64,000 nt of DNA from Chaenocephalus aceratus (GCA_023974075.1 JAMFTG010000574.1:1-64000), one strand, 5' to 3'; positions 12,401-22,177 are shown, counted from the stretch's first letter. Translations and numbers: made by a program. Notes: a model not told the origin generated them from the letters alone.

Positions 12401-15400
12401 TGATTTGATCCCGTTATGAAATGTCATCATTTCGACAATAAAGAAAAGCTACATAAACGTTATCTTGCACATTATATCTAACCATCTCCGTTTCTAACTT
12501 TCAATATATTTTAAAAGAGATCTCTCTCTCTCATCTGCGTGCGGGGGCGGGGCCTCACAGACACGCTGCATCTCTCTCTCTCTCGCTCACAGACACGCTG
12601 CAGCGCCGTGCACACAGTTCTGCCGGTAATGAATTACATTTTGTGAGGAAACCTTTCCAACAACAATTCTAACAAGTATTCCAAAATGTATTCACGTCAG
12701 GTCTACGAAAGTAACTGTAATCTGATTACTCGTTTTTTAAATGTAACGCGAGCTGAATACAGTTACTTGATTTTTGTATTCTGATTACCAGTGGCGGATT
12801 TAGGAATGTAGGAGATCCGGGGCTTAGCCCAGGAGTTGTTGGGGGGGGGGGGGGGGAGGCAGGGGTAAAGTGCTATCTTTTACAAGTGGGGGTGGACTGA
12901 ACATCTTTTAGGGGGGGTCGTCGCCTCCTCTAGGGGGGTCCGGGGGCATGCTCCCCCGGGAAGATTTTTTTTTTTTTTTAAATATTGAAGTTAAAAGCAT
13001 CAATCTGGTGCACTTTGAGAGCAACATTAACCCTACCTTAATAACACCTTAAAGCGGACAAAAGGCACAGGAGAACACTTATTCATTAACACCCTTTAAT
13101 GAAGCAAACTAATGCCTTAACTCACTCAAATACAGTCGTTTACTTATTTCGGTCAAACGAATGTGCGTAGAGTTTTAAAGGATGCGGATAGTCTCACCTT
13201 GATTCTGGCGCATTGCTTATCGTTTTCTAGATCTATTCTCATCCACCATCTTTTTTTGTGACGTAAAGAGTGTAAGAGTCACGTTTCTGAATCGGGCACT
13301 CTGAGTGGATGCAGTCACAGCCAATCGGAGTGTGATCAGAGTGTTGCCTGTCAGTTCCGTTGCCTGTCAGTTCCGTTGCTATGGTTCCGTTGTTATGTGT
13401 ACTGAAAGGAGAGCCGGTATAATTCCACGCGCGAAAAACAAAATAAAAATTGGAACATGTTATTTTAGTGTCTTAAAAGTAGACTGAGGTATGCGTTTTG
13501 TCAGAGCTTGAGAAATGCAATTCACATCTGGCTCCAGTCCAGCAGGTGGAGACAGGGAGCCTAGGGTGCGATTCCACTGAGAATGTGGCTCAAAGGAAGT
13601 GAGCTTCCTATTTAATGAGCTAAATGCAGCACACCTGGGAACACAGTCTCAGCAGAGGCCAAACAATTTGCTGTGAGAGAGGAGAGGAGAGGAGAGGAGA
13701 GGAGAGGAGAGGAGAGGAGAGGAGAGGAGAGGAGAGGAGAGGAGAGGAGAGGAGAGGAGAGGAGAGGAGAGGAGAGGAGAGGAGAGGAGAGTCAGGGATT
13801 CGACCAAAGACGCTGCTGGTGAATATTTGTGGATGCATTAGTCTGGTTTAACCATGGTTGATTACATGTATTATTATTTCTAGTCTTAAGTAAGAAGCTA
13901 ACATAAGATGCTGGAATATAATTTACTTTGTTGAGATGCAGTTACTTTTGATTAGATGTTAAGTTTAATTGTAAACTTGATTATGAAGCAGGAAAGAAAG
14001 TGCTTGTTAAAGGATGGCATGTGTTTTATTGAAATGTTTGTTTGTCTAAAATGAATGAAAATATGTTTTGTGTTAAAGGTTTTCAACCCAAATGACTAAA
14101 TGAGCATCAAGAGGCTAACAAGAAGCTGATTGAAGCAAAAAGGAATCTGCATCACTCAAATAAAGAGGAAAAGATTCAAGTCTGAGTTGTCCCATGTGTC
14201 CTTTTGGAAAGAATCAAGCCATTTTCAAGTTTAGGCAGGAGTCAATCAATCAAACCCAATCACAACTTGACAGTATGAAGGGTTAACGTTACATCTTAGA
14301 ATAATTTGTAGTCATGTTCTGTATACATACTAACATATAAGGGTATGCTTAGTGTGGTTACTCCATGTTTACTAGCTATAACATTAACGTCACATCACTC
14401 TTTGTCACTTCTTACTCAGTCAGCCTGAGGGCAGATATCACCATTCGATTCACAAACCTGAAACATCATCCATTTCTTCACTGCTGGTGATGACATTGTT
14501 GTCAGCTGCTGCAGCTTGTGGCGCCAGCTGCTTCGATGAAAATAACTTTCTCATATCCATAACTTTATAGGCTATTAGCTTAAAACTCGTCAGGCACTAG
14601 GAAGGATCACTTCTTCTTCAGGGCAGGGAAGGCTACGCAGTACGCAGGCTAATGTCCCGCAGCGGCTGCCTCTCTGGTGGACTCCGGTACTGCACATTAC
14701 TCCCGACACGTTTTCAAAAAAACATTTTTAAAAAATGTATTAATTTTTTTTAAGTGAAACATCCGGGGCTTTTCAGAAAAAACATCCGGGGCTTGAACCC
14801 AAGTAGCCACCCCCTAGCGCCGCCACTGCTGATTACGTAACGCCGTTACATGTATTCCATTACAACCCAACCCTGGCTATACAATATAGCAGAGAGGAAC
14901 TTCTACAGATCAGAAACTTTGTGGACAACAGCCCACCGTCAGACAATGGAGATTCGCCATGGCTATCTGTTGCTGTCCTACCTGAGAGACGCAGGAGGAA
15001 GACAAAGCGGGGCAGGGAAACGGGGTTCAGGGGAGTGGCTGTACCCGTAGGATAGAAAAGGGGGAAGTGACGTCTGACTCAGAGGTCGCGCGGCTGTGGA
15101 GAAGAACGTGTTGCCCACATTCTGTTACTGAGTTTAGGCTAGCTAGCTAGCAGGTTTATTGTTTTGGGTGCTGTCACTTTTGCCTCCACTTGCTGTTCAA
15201 ATACATGTTGAAAGAAAAAGTAAATCTGTTTACAGTTCTGCTTCATATGGGTGTTGAGAGATGTATCCATAGATTTAGTAACTAATGTTGCTCTCAAAGG
15301 GCACCAGATTGATGCATTTAACTTCAACATTTAAAAAAAAATCTTCTCGGGGGAGCATGCCCCCGGACCCCCCTGGAGGAGGTGAGGTCCAGCACCTGCC

Positions 15401-18400
15401 CACACCCCCTGTTAAATTGTCTCACCCACATTGAGGATGCTTCCTTCGCCCATGTTTTATTCCATGCGTCAAGTCAGGCAAATTGGGTCCACATGTTACT
15501 GCATCAATGATCTGTTAACAATAAAATCACTAAATATATGCTGTAACTATTTTGCTCTAGCAACTCAAGGGCTGCTCAGGTAATGTGATTACTATATGCA
15601 TAATTGTCCAAATTAACATTAAATGCAGGGTTTTTGTTAAGTAACATACTTTCGTCGCCGGCCGGCCGATACATGCCGCGCATTAAGTGGGCCTGTCTGT
15701 CAATTAATCCCCGGGCCACTTTTTCACCCCAGTCCGCCCCTGGATGGATTCACTATATTTTGCCAGGACCGGACTGTTAACTCGGGGGAAAGTAAGGGAG
15801 GTGGTGTGTGCGTCATGATAAACAATATCTGGTGCACAGATGTGGGGATTATTTCTTCGGACTGTTCCCCTCATTTAGAGTACCTCATGATCACATGCCG
15901 GGCTTTTCATCTGTCAAGAGAATTTACATCAATTGTGACTACAGCAGTGTATACTCCGCCACACATTGAAAACAACACGGCACTTGATCAGCTGTTTGGA
16001 ATGATCGACAGGACAGAGACTTCATGGCCAGAGGGCGTTCGTTATGGCCGGGAAGTCAGCTGCCCGACGCGCGGCAGAAATACACTGGACCATGTTTATT
16101 CCCCTTTTTGACATGGATATAAAGCTCTCCCTCGCCCTCCCTTCGGCAAATCAGACCACATCTCACATCTCACTGCTGCCTGCTTACAGAAACTGAAACA
16201 GGACAGACCGGTGGCAAGGACTGTACAACGCTGGAGTGAGGAGTCAGACTCAGCTCTGCAGCACTGCTTTGAATCTACGGCGTGGAGTGTGTTTGAGGAC
16301 AACAATATCAACACTAGGGTTGCAAAGGGGCGGAAAGTTTCCATGGGAAGTTAAGCTGGGGAATTTTGGAAATATTCAATGCAAAATTAAACAAAAAAAC
16401 ATGACATTTCAACAGATTTAAAAAATAAATAAAAATGCACCCACATCCAAAAATCCCCAAGAAGTCCAATTCAAATGTTAAATGAAAAGAGCCCTTCTCT
16501 CTCCACTAAGTCCCCTTAAACATGCAAATCTTCCTTCAAGCAATCCTCTGCATTTTTGCTAAAGCCTTTCAGTCAACGGGCTCTCCCTGGGCCTCATCAA
16601 CACCACACTCTGAGTCTTCAGCGTCACTGTCCAGCCTGTTGAGGATGGCTCTGTGTCCGGCTCTGTCTCCGGCTCAGAGGGCCTCAGGTTTGCCGGATGC
16701 CAACCAGTTTTTCCACTCTCACATGTGAGCCTGTTGGGAACCTTTGTGTGGTCCCAATAGCCATGCAGTACGCAGTGTGCTATGCCATGGATATTCAAGT
16801 GTACTTGAATGGCAAGATTATGCTAAAATATACTTTCTCCACTATATTTAAGTTCCCTATGAAGAGCCAACCTTCAATTTAGAAAATTCCCAGTTTATTC
16901 CCATAAATTCCCGTGAAAGTTTCCATCTTTGAAAATTCCTGGAATTTTGCAACCCTAATCAACACACACATTTGCTACATTGGGAAATGCATCGATGACG
17001 TGGTACTGAAGGTTACTGTACAAACATTCCCGAATCAAAAGCCCTGGATAAACAGCGAGGTGCGTACTGAAGTAATCCCAGTATCCAGATATGAGTTTGC
17101 TTAAACACATGTGTGTACTTAATTACTTTGTATTAAATAGTAGCAGTCTGTATAACAAGAAGCTGGAAATATGAGAAGTGAAACATTTGTATTAAGAGTA
17201 GTGGAGATGTGAGAGATGAGATATCCTTATTTGGACACAGCATGTCAAACATCTGGTGGGCTGCATGGTGTGCATGGTGAAATGAGTGTGTGTGTTAAAC
17301 ATGCTGTAAAGTTCTACTATTTCTCGCATGGCTGTAGGATTGCTTGGGAGCAGAGGTAATGTTTTCCTCGTTATTATTGATATTAAAGTAATTAACGTAC
17401 ATGTATTACTTGTATTAGTCAACTATAAACAACTATATCTTAGACATATCTTAAAAATGCCAAGGGTGTGTGGAGCTGTGTGTATTGAACTGATGGGGGA
17501 GGGGCCGGAGAGAGGGAAGTCTATGCAGAAAATGTGTGCAGGCTGCAAGAATGCGAGACAACGAACACCAGATGTGTTTGTTTTGCCTCAAACGTAAGAG
17601 ACTCTTGTTTCCGGGTCGCCTCGGCTGGCTCGCGCTGATTCGTTGCGACCGGCCATTGTTTTTGTATCGCCCAATGGATGACCTATATGGGAGGAGCAAC
17701 TCCTCCCTTTCTAACTACATGAAGCCCTGTTGTGTCCTTGTGTCCGGTCTCCTTTCCTCCTGCTGCCACGATAGTAATATCTCCCAGCACTGGGAACAGA
17801 GCAGGGGTGCCCCTTTAAAGTGTATTGTTGTTGTTTACCATTAAAACAGATTATTGTTTAACCTTTATCCTGGTGCTTTGTATTCAAAGGACGCGCGGAG
17901 CCGAGGTGGGTTTCAGACCACTCATTGCTCCAACAGTACCAAGCTGAACGCGCGCACTATCGCGCTCAGAGGTGGAGATTCAGATGAGTTCAGGAAATCA
18001 AGGTATGAACTCCAGAGAGCAATCAGCAGTGCAAAGAGACAATGCAGAGACGAAGTGGAGTCTGACTTCAAAGGCTGTAACACCCGGAACATGTGGGCGG
18101 GACTAAGAACAATGACAGACTACAAAGGAGCAGCAGGGGGTGCTGCGGGAGTGTCTGCGTGCGCATCGCTCCCAGATGAGCTGAACAGCTGTTGTGCTCG
18201 ATTCGAGAGCAGCCAGGCTGTGGAGGCACAGAGGGACCGGGAGCCCCGCCCTCTGGTTTTAAACAGGGCGGATGTGTGTAAATCCTTTCAAAGGGTTAAC
18301 CCACACGAGGCTCCTGGACCTGATGGCGTCCCTGGCCGTGTTCTCAGGGTGTGTGCAGGTCAGCTGGCAGAGGGGTTCACAGACATCTTCAACAGGTCCC

Positions 18401-21400
18401 TGCTGCAGTCTGTAGTCCCCACATGCTTCAAACGCTCCACCATCGTTCCTGTCCCCAAAAAGACAAACATCACCAGCCTCAACGACTACCGCCCAGCAGC
18501 ACTCCATCATAATGAAGTGCTTTGAGCGGTTAGTCAACACCTTCATCACCTCCTCCCTCCCTGACTCTCTGGACCCCCTGCAGTTTGCCTACAGAGCAAA
18601 CGGGTCCACAGACGAGGCCATAGCCCCCCCCTCCACACTGCCCTCTCACACCTGGACCAGAGGAACACATGTGAGCATGCTGTTCATTGATTACAGTTCA
18701 GCCTTCAATACCATTGTGCCCTCCAAGCTGGCCATCAAGCTCAGAGACCTCGGGCTCAACAGCGCCCTCTGTGACTGGATCCTGAACTTCCTGACGGGCA
18801 GACCCCAGGCAGTGCGGGAGGGAAACATCACATCCTCCACCCTGATCCTCAACACCGGAGCCCCTCAAGGCTGCGTGCTCAGCCCTCTCCTCTACTCCCT
18901 GTTCACTCACAACTGCGTGGCCATAGCTCCAACACCATCGTGACGTTTGCTGACGACACGACCGTCATCGACCAACTGCACAGCACATCACCAGGAAGGA
19001 GCTGCCATCAATGGAGGACCTCTACTCCCAGCGGCTCAGGAAGAAAGCCCTCAGGATTATCAAAGACCCCCATCACCCCAGCCACAAACTGTTCTGTCTG
19101 CTGCCGTCTGGCAGGCGGTACCGCAGCATCCGGACTAAAGCCACCAGACTCTGGGTCAGTTTCATCCCACAGGCCATAAGACTATTAAACACCTGAACTT
19201 TGAAACAACATCCATAACATTAAAGGTGGGGTGGGTAAGTTTGAGAAACCGGCTCGAGATACACTTTGTTATATTCCATGGAATGCTCTTAACATCCCGA
19301 TAGCAATGAATATCTGAAGTGCTTTGACAACAAATCCATAAAAAAAATGTCATCTGTAGAAGCCGTGATACTGTCAAAAGTACATCCAATCGGATGTATC
19401 GGAGATATTCATTGCTACCTGCCTGTCAGCCTTCCATCGGGGCACAAACTGATCTCGTGCCCTCACTGGTCACGTGCGCGTTCGTGTGTGTTGGGGGAGG
19501 GGCTCTGTGAGGAAGTGGGAGATTTCTACCGGTTGTGTATTTTCAAATTCTAGCGATCTCGAGCCGGTTTCTCAAACTTACCTACCCCACCTTTAAGCTG
19601 GTTGCTAATTATTTATCTAATATATCATATTCCAATGACTTGTATGTAGACTCTAATTGAACTATTTCACTTTTTTTACATTTTTCTTTTTGTATTTACT
19701 ATTTACTTGCACTATTTTTTCCTGTTTTTCTGTTTTATTGTGTTGCTCTGTTGGACGAGCCTGTGACCTATGATTTTCATCGTCATAACTACACTGTAGC
19801 TTTGTTCGTATGACAAATAAAAGCCTTGAACCTTGAATGTGTTCGGCTTCTTACTTTGTAAAATGCTGCATCTTTCTCGACACTGAGGACAGCAGGAGTA
19901 TCCTGATGGAGGTCTCTGCTCCCAGTATGAGGTGATGCACTGTCTGCAGAACCAGTGTCCACAGCTGGTAGAGACTGGATCCTTCAGGACGTCCTGACAC
20001 AGAGCACAGCTGGACAGCTGCTCCTCCACAGGAACAGGACTCTTCCCTCTGTGGAGATGAACACATCCTTTATAACACTCCACATTAGTGGACCTGATTC
20101 TCACCAAAGGTACAAGGTGGCAAATTCTAGTTTGATTTCTTTTTTTTAAGTCTGTATAGATGCTATTTCATCACGATAAGGTAGATAGTGGTTAGTTATT
20201 CATATAATCAGGGAACCACACAGCTTTGTGTCTGGGTTCATAAGATCAGATGCATTAATCTGGTACACTTTAGCACTATGAACCCAATTTACATATAATT
20301 TGCTGTGAATTAATGTCTTTAAACATATGGAAAGGATGCCGAAATAACAACGTAATGATAGTGCTTTGTTAAAAGCCTGAGTTAATGCTTTGTCAGGTCT
20401 GTCTGCAACACAACAAGCAAAACACTTTAAATGTTAGTTTTCTGAATGGAGATCGATTAAAGCTAGGCTAGGCTAACGTTGTAGCTGCTGTGTCTAAATG
20501 ACATCCAGTCATAAGAACAGCAGCTATTATATTGTTAGCACCACAGACAGTCTCTGGTTTATACAGGTACATGAAGAACCCTGATTTAACATGAGGTGCT
20601 GTAGAGCTCTGGGTGCTGATGTTCCCTCTTCTGTTTTATCTCAGCATGTCAGTGACGACAGGACCGCGGTGAATTTAGTTTTAGGTTGGATATTCGACGG
20701 ACATTCGCGGACCCGCCAGCAGCGTCAGTTTCCCCTGCTGCTGGCTGTATTACGACGGGGAGATCTTCTCCGCGAAACGGGGCTTTCACTTAGGGACCAT
20801 CAACAAATGACTTTTCAATTACACAAGAAAATGTTTTATTTTTAATAAATCGACAGCTTCCCGATCCAGTGAATGTGAAGCAAATCCACGCTAGAGCATG
20901 CATTTGTTGAACAAACAACAAACAACTTTTTATTGCATTTTAATACTTTAAATACGTTTTATTATTATTTTTGATGGAAAAATGAGCTTATTTCTTCAAT
21001 ACCTTCCAGGTAATGTGACCGATTCACTCAAAATCAATGCTGGGTCAAAGAACTACACTGGCTGCATAGGAAACACCTATTTTTATTGCATTTTAATACT
21101 TTAAATATATTATATTAATATTTTGATGGAAAAATGAGCTTATTTCTTCAATACCTTCCAGGTCATGTGACCGATTCACTCAAAATCAATGCTGGGTCAA
21201 ATAACTACACTGGCTGAATAGGACACACCTCTTTTTATTGCATTTTAACACTCTAAATATTTACACACATTTATGCATTTAACCTCAGTCCCTTTTAGAG
21301 TTTTCACTAAATGTGTTCAATAAATGTATGCTCTACAGTGAATTTGCTTCACATTAACACGATCGAGAAGCTGTCGATTTATTAAAAAGAACATTTTTCT

Positions 21401-21802
21401 TGTCTAATTGTAAAAGTCATTTGTTGATGGTCCCTAAGTGAAAGCCTCGTTTCGCGGAGAAGATCTCCCCGTTAAACTGACGCTACAGTTTATCGCACCG
21501 CACAAAAGAAATCGTCTAATGATAAATACAACCAGCTCACCCGGTTATTACTCTCATTATACTATATCTACAGAGTTTCTGTACTCTACTGCCCTCATGT
21601 AATTATAAAAGAACCGTTTAGATTATCAGATAACATAATAACTGAATCCTCTTCAGGTCACAGTAGAAACAGACTCTTACTTTGTGTCTGAGGGTCCGGG
21701 TTCATCTCTGAAGTCTGGAGGTTCCTCTTTAGACCGCTCACTCCCGCACAGCCCGCTGGGGAATGGAGATTTGTCCTCTTCCTCAACTTTGAAATCACTC
21801 AT
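2478..21802 (-). CDS. NLRC3-like receptor: RING, FISNA-NACHT, LRR (3' partial, frameshifted)
   Basis: Gene-level entry. Exons in transcript order: 21802-21681, 20048-19855, 9830-8022, 7508-7335, 2653-2478, continuing left of the window. The product would be a cytosolic NOD-like receptor of the large fish NLR-C (NLRC3-like) family: a RING (possible ubiquitin ligase), then the fish-specific FISNA segment and NACHT NTPase, then ribonuclease-inhibitor-type LRRs. Every junction restores a codon when joined (DTK/GKSP, LQT/ERG, RKAK/LCDC, ALR/LEF), which strongly supports the model. The frame is broken by four single-base insertions: one in the Walker A region near 9540, one near 8305, and two in the last LRR exon near 2507 and 2486. 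It is therefore either a pseudogene or a copy carrying assembly errors. The family is usually multicopy, so mis-joining of paralogues is also possible. No B30.2 exon is visible in the window. Confidence 0.85.
2845..4243. repeat. 48-bp minisatellite array 2, in NLR intron
   Basis: About 29 copies of the same 48-bp unit as array 1, in the same orientation. Some copies lack 3 bp (GTGTCATCAAG form), and 1-bp indels are frequent towards the right end. It ends at the same GGAAACAGCAACAACTGAAA boundary as array 1, followed by the same flank, so array plus flank were duplicated together. Confidence 0.97.
4244..5813. other. NLR intron: duplicated flank, then unexplained sequence
   Basis: 4244-4570 is the second copy of the array flank described at 1905-2230. 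4570-5813 holds no exon I can support. It contains a GC-richer, repeat-like piece (about 4880-5760) with a 14-bp perfect inverted repeat and two copies of CGCCCCTGACACA, suggesting an unidentified non-autonomous element. Confidence 0.5.
5013..5047. repeat. Perfect hairpin, 14-bp arms, 7-nt loop
   Basis: GCTGCAAAAGTTGA at 5013-5026 is exactly complementary to TCAACTTTTGCAGC at 5034-5047. It is probably internal to a degraded transposon. Confidence 0.7.
5814..6640. mobile_element. Non-autonomous hAT element, 827 bp
   Basis: The left end TAGGGTTGCCAAC and right end GTTGGCCACCCTA are 13-bp inverted repeats with one mismatch. Flanking 8-bp duplications are GTAACAAC (5806-5813) and GTAACACC (6641-6648), one mismatch. 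It carries no transposase and includes a (CA)n tract at about 6348-6413. Subterminal sequence is rich in CGGGACA-type repeats. Confidence 0.85.
6348..6413. repeat. (CA)n microsatellite inside hAT element
   Basis: An interrupted CA dinucleotide run of about 66 bp. Confidence 0.95.
6649..7334. other. NLR intron between LRR exons
   Basis: No gene. About 6830-6965 resembles the right end of the TTAA-flanked element at 32139-34278 (shared ATCTGTTTGGT and AGACATGTTTTA). About 6966-7080 is a diverged copy of 2718-2832 (shared TAATCTGATCAGAGCTGA and CAACGTGC). A CCCT tract lies at 7267-7300. Confidence 0.6.
7335..7508 (-). CDS. NLR leucine-rich-repeat exon 1
   Basis: An intact 174-nt exon, the standard length for this family's LRR exons (58 codons, phase kept). 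It encodes [20 protein letters not shown], then [20 protein letters not shown] and CRLEALR. This is one ribonuclease-inhibitor-type repeat pair. The acceptor is GTCATTATAG and the donor CTCAG/GTCAGT. The frame matches the end of the NACHT exon (RKA-K) and the start of the next LRR exon. Confidence 0.9.
7509..8021. other. NLR intron between NACHT exon and first LRR exon
   Basis: AT-rich intron of about 0.5 kb. I see no exon or element in it. Confidence 0.7.
8022..9830 (-). CDS. NLR FISNA-NACHT exon (two frameshifts)
   Basis: A single exon of 1,809 nt. From the 5' end it reads [20 protein letters not shown], then the FISNA block ([45 protein letters not shown]), then NACHT. Walker A is displaced by one extra base near 9540-9541, in the plus-strand run GCGACTTCCGTT. 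Downstream, [20 protein letters not shown], the Walker B stretch [16 protein letters not shown] and the winged-helix region [10 protein letters not shown]...[17 protein letters not shown] are all well kept. A second +1 base in an A-run (plus-strand TTT, 8304-8306) shifts the C-terminal part, which still reads [11 protein letters not shown] and [19 protein letters not shown] in the next frame. The acceptor is TCTCTTCCAG at 9831 and the donor AA/GTAAG at 8021. Confidence 0.9.
10401..11230. mobile_element. hAT element with BED-finger remnant, 830 bp
   Basis: Left end TAGGGATGTCCCGAT and right end ATCGGGACATCTCTA (one mismatch), with perfect 8-bp duplications GTTACGTG at 10393-10400 and 11231-11238. 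The right end has a short tandem of CCCGATTTTTTGAAAATCAC units. Confidence 0.9.
10510..10845 (-). pseudogene. hAT transposase N-terminus (BED zinc finger) remnant
   Basis: The minus strand reads [20 protein letters not shown] then VCKAEVS: the start of a BED finger with its first Cys pair (C-x2-C). The His pair region is frameshifted. It resumes with [19 protein letters not shown] and, in a third frame, [18 protein letters not shown]. This is typical of ZBED/hAT transposases. The rest of the transposase is deleted. Confidence 0.8.
11340..11610 (+). mobile_element. 3' fragment of a second CR1-type LINE
   Basis: The reading [20 protein letters not shown] followed by TRTAFF matches the conserved post-RT region of CR1/L2/Rex LINEs. 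It then shifts frame; [15 protein letters not shown] and [12 protein letters not shown] are visible in another frame. Fragment only. Confidence 0.65.
11610..11735. repeat. Short ~20-21-bp minisatellite
   Basis: About six imperfect copies of a unit of the type CCTCATCACCCCACCCTCTGA, following the LINE fragment. Confidence 0.8.
11742..11849. repeat. Hairpin with 27-bp perfect arms
   Basis: Arms at 11742-11768 and 11823-11849 are perfect reverse complements separated by 54 nt. It may be a tiny MITE inside the hAT element. I found no clear target duplication. Confidence 0.8.
13499..14272. mobile_element. Possible solo LTR inside the hAT element
   Basis: Begins TGTCA and ends TGACA, as LTRs do, and contains an AATAAA near its right end. 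No convincing target duplication is visible, so this is tentative. It contains the (GGAGA)n tract. Confidence 0.25.
13674..13791. repeat. (GGAGA)n microsatellite
   Basis: About 23 nearly perfect pentanucleotide copies; purine-only on the plus strand. Confidence 0.95.
15013..15742 (-). mobile_element. Truncated hAT-like element (CAGGGGCGGACTGG end)
   Basis: In reverse orientation the intact end at 15742 reads CAGGGGCGGACTGG, a common hAT terminus. The other end is missing about 140 bp relative to the copy at 30222-31274. Both share the TACCCGTAGGATAGAAAAGG block and the GGGGGCATG palindrome segment. It interrupts the LINE. Confidence 0.65.
15743..17067 (+). pseudogene. LINE endonuclease-region remnant
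   Basis: Plus-strand reading gives [48 protein letters not shown] and, in another frame, [10 protein letters not shown]. These are typical of the apurinic endonuclease domain of CR1/Rex-type LINEs. It is interrupted by the hAT insertion at 16315-16957 and by frameshifts, and ends at [11 protein letters not shown] where an LTR has inserted. Confidence 0.75.
16315..16957. mobile_element. Non-autonomous hAT element, 643 bp
   Basis: Starts TAGGGTTGCAAA and ends TTTTGCAACCCTA, with perfect 8-bp duplications ATCAACAC at 16307-16314 and 16958-16965. No coding content. It splits the LINE endonuclease region. Confidence 0.9.
17068..17935. mobile_element. Solo LTR in the LINE
   Basis: Starts TGAAGTAATCC and ends CTCCAACA, flanked by GTAC on both sides (17064-17067 and 17936-17939). 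Excising it with one GTAC restores the LINE reading VRT-KLNART exactly. An ATTAAA signal lies near 17840. The 4-bp duplication and TG...CA ends fit a Ty3-type LTR retrotransposon. No internal genes remain. Confidence 0.8.
17940..19195 (+). pseudogene. LINE reverse transcriptase remnant
   Basis: The reading continues from VRT into [20 protein letters not shown] after the solo LTR. RT landmarks follow: [67 protein letters not shown] and FADDTTVI. A frameshift follows RPAALHH near 18505, a second lies near 18920, and a deletion joins the catalytic FADD block directly to the 3' tail ([20 protein letters not shown]). It cannot encode an active enzyme. Confidence 0.85.
19220..19596. mobile_element. 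MITE with ~40-bp inverted ends and TTAA flanks
   Basis: The two ends are near-perfect inverted repeats about 41 bp long (left TTAAAGGTGGGGTGGGTAAG, right with one mismatch), ending in TTAA on both sides. It interrupts the LINE 3' region directly after the stop. It has no coding capacity. Confidence 0.85.
19855..20048 (-). CDS. NLR RING-finger exon
   Basis: The exon encodes a C3HC4 RING: CALC, then CGH, CRQC and CPQC, with C-x2-C-x11-C-x-H-x2-C-x2-C-x15-C-x2-C spacing. The acceptor is CATCTCCACAG and the donor is CAAA/GTAAG. The first base completes the Lys codon of the start exon, and the trailing A joins CA of the FISNA exon. The RING resembles those of TRIM-type E3 ligases, so a ubiquitin-transfer role is inferred, not shown. 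All zinc ligands are present. A LINE lies in the adjoining intron with its 3' tip only about 15 bp from this exon. Confidence 0.87.
20049..20720. other. NLR intron between start and RING exons
   Basis: No exon or clear element. AT-rich sequence, apart from GC-richer DNA near 20690-20720 just outside the foldback element. Confidence 0.5.
20721..21484. mobile_element. Foldback-type element with ~170-bp inverted arms
   Basis: About 20721-20915 and 21310-21484 are diverged reverse complements (shared GGGGAGATCTTCTCCGCGAA and TTTCACTTAGGGACCATCAA). The centre holds two direct ~150-bp copies, each containing GGAAAAATGAGCTTATTTCT and TCAAAATCAATGCTGGGTCA. No coding content or target duplication was identified. 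Confidence 0.75.
21681..21802 (-). CDS. NLR coding exon with start codon
   Basis: ATG at 21802 starts [15 protein letters not shown] and the exon ends EPGPSDTK at donor AAA/GTAAGA. The acceptor is TTTTTCTCTCAG ending at 21813, so about 10 nt of 5'UTR (21803-21812) are in the same exon. The acidic, Ser/Pro-rich start is what fish NLRC3-like proteins typically begin with. It ends in phase 2, and the missing base is supplied by the RING exon. A (CA)n tract lies just upstream of the acceptor. Confidence 0.85.
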
Positions 21803-21841
21803 CTTCTCCAGTCTGAGAGAAAAACCAGTAACACTGCGCAC

Positions 21842-21843
21842 GC

Positions 21844-21883
<40 letters not shown>
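21842..21883. repeat. (CA)n microsatellite
   Basis: A CA run in the intron just upstream of the NLR start-codon exon. Confidence 0.95.
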
Positions 21884-21886
<3 letters not shown>

Positions 21887-22177
21887 AACAGTATGTCAAT
21901 CTAAACCATCATAATGATAAACTTGGTATCAATACATCCACTCAGTCAGACTTCAGACAGGCTGCTCTTCATTGTGACTGCGCTGGGCTGTCGCATGTTA
22001 TGAAACTCTGAGGAATCAGAAACCAGGAAATGGATACAAAAGTTCACAACATTTGAAGATGTCCCTTTCGACTGCAGGAAATAAATATATTTGTATTTAC
22101 AGATTATTTTCTGACATACAGTTCAACTGAGTAAATGATTAATGTGTTAAAAAGCAGAGTCTGTTTTTAAAACTCAC

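Larger units (their letters stand above)
12789..14828. mobile_element. Non-autonomous hAT element, 2.04 kb
   Basis: Starts CAGTGGCGG and ends CGCCACTG, with perfect 8-bp duplications CTGATTAC at 12781-12788 and 14829-14836. The left part carries the repeat with the GGGGGCATGCTCCCCC palindrome also seen near 15350, 22790 and 30500. It encodes no transposase. Confidence 0.88.
10308..14875. mobile_element. hAT element inserted in the LINE, itself carrying later insertions
   Basis: It starts CAGGGTTG and ends CAACCCTG, with perfect 8-bp target duplications GCTATACA at 10300-10307 and 14876-14883. Removing it restores continuous LINE 5' sequence. Its own body (11231-12788 minus inserts) shows recurring subterminal motifs such as CTGATTAC and GTAAC. 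It hosts two younger hAT elements, a LINE fragment and a hairpin. Confidence 0.85.
10135..19839 (+). mobile_element. Rex/CR1-L2-like LINE split by nested insertions
   Basis: A non-LTR retrotransposon on the plus strand inside the NLR RING-to-NACHT intron. Its own pieces are about 10135-10307, 14876-15012, 15743-16314, 16966-17067, 17940-19219 and 19597-19839. The pieces join cleanly when insertions and one target duplication are removed, for example across the solo LTR. It encodes an endonuclease remnant, a reverse transcriptase with [24 protein letters not shown] and FADDTTV motifs, and the conserved C-terminus LPSGRRYRS...AIRLLNT. The 3' end has tandem CCTTGAA units, as in CR1/Rex elements. 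The 5' limit is estimated. The copy is dead, with a frameshift near 18500, another near 18920 and an internal deletion after FADDTTVI. Confidence 0.85.
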
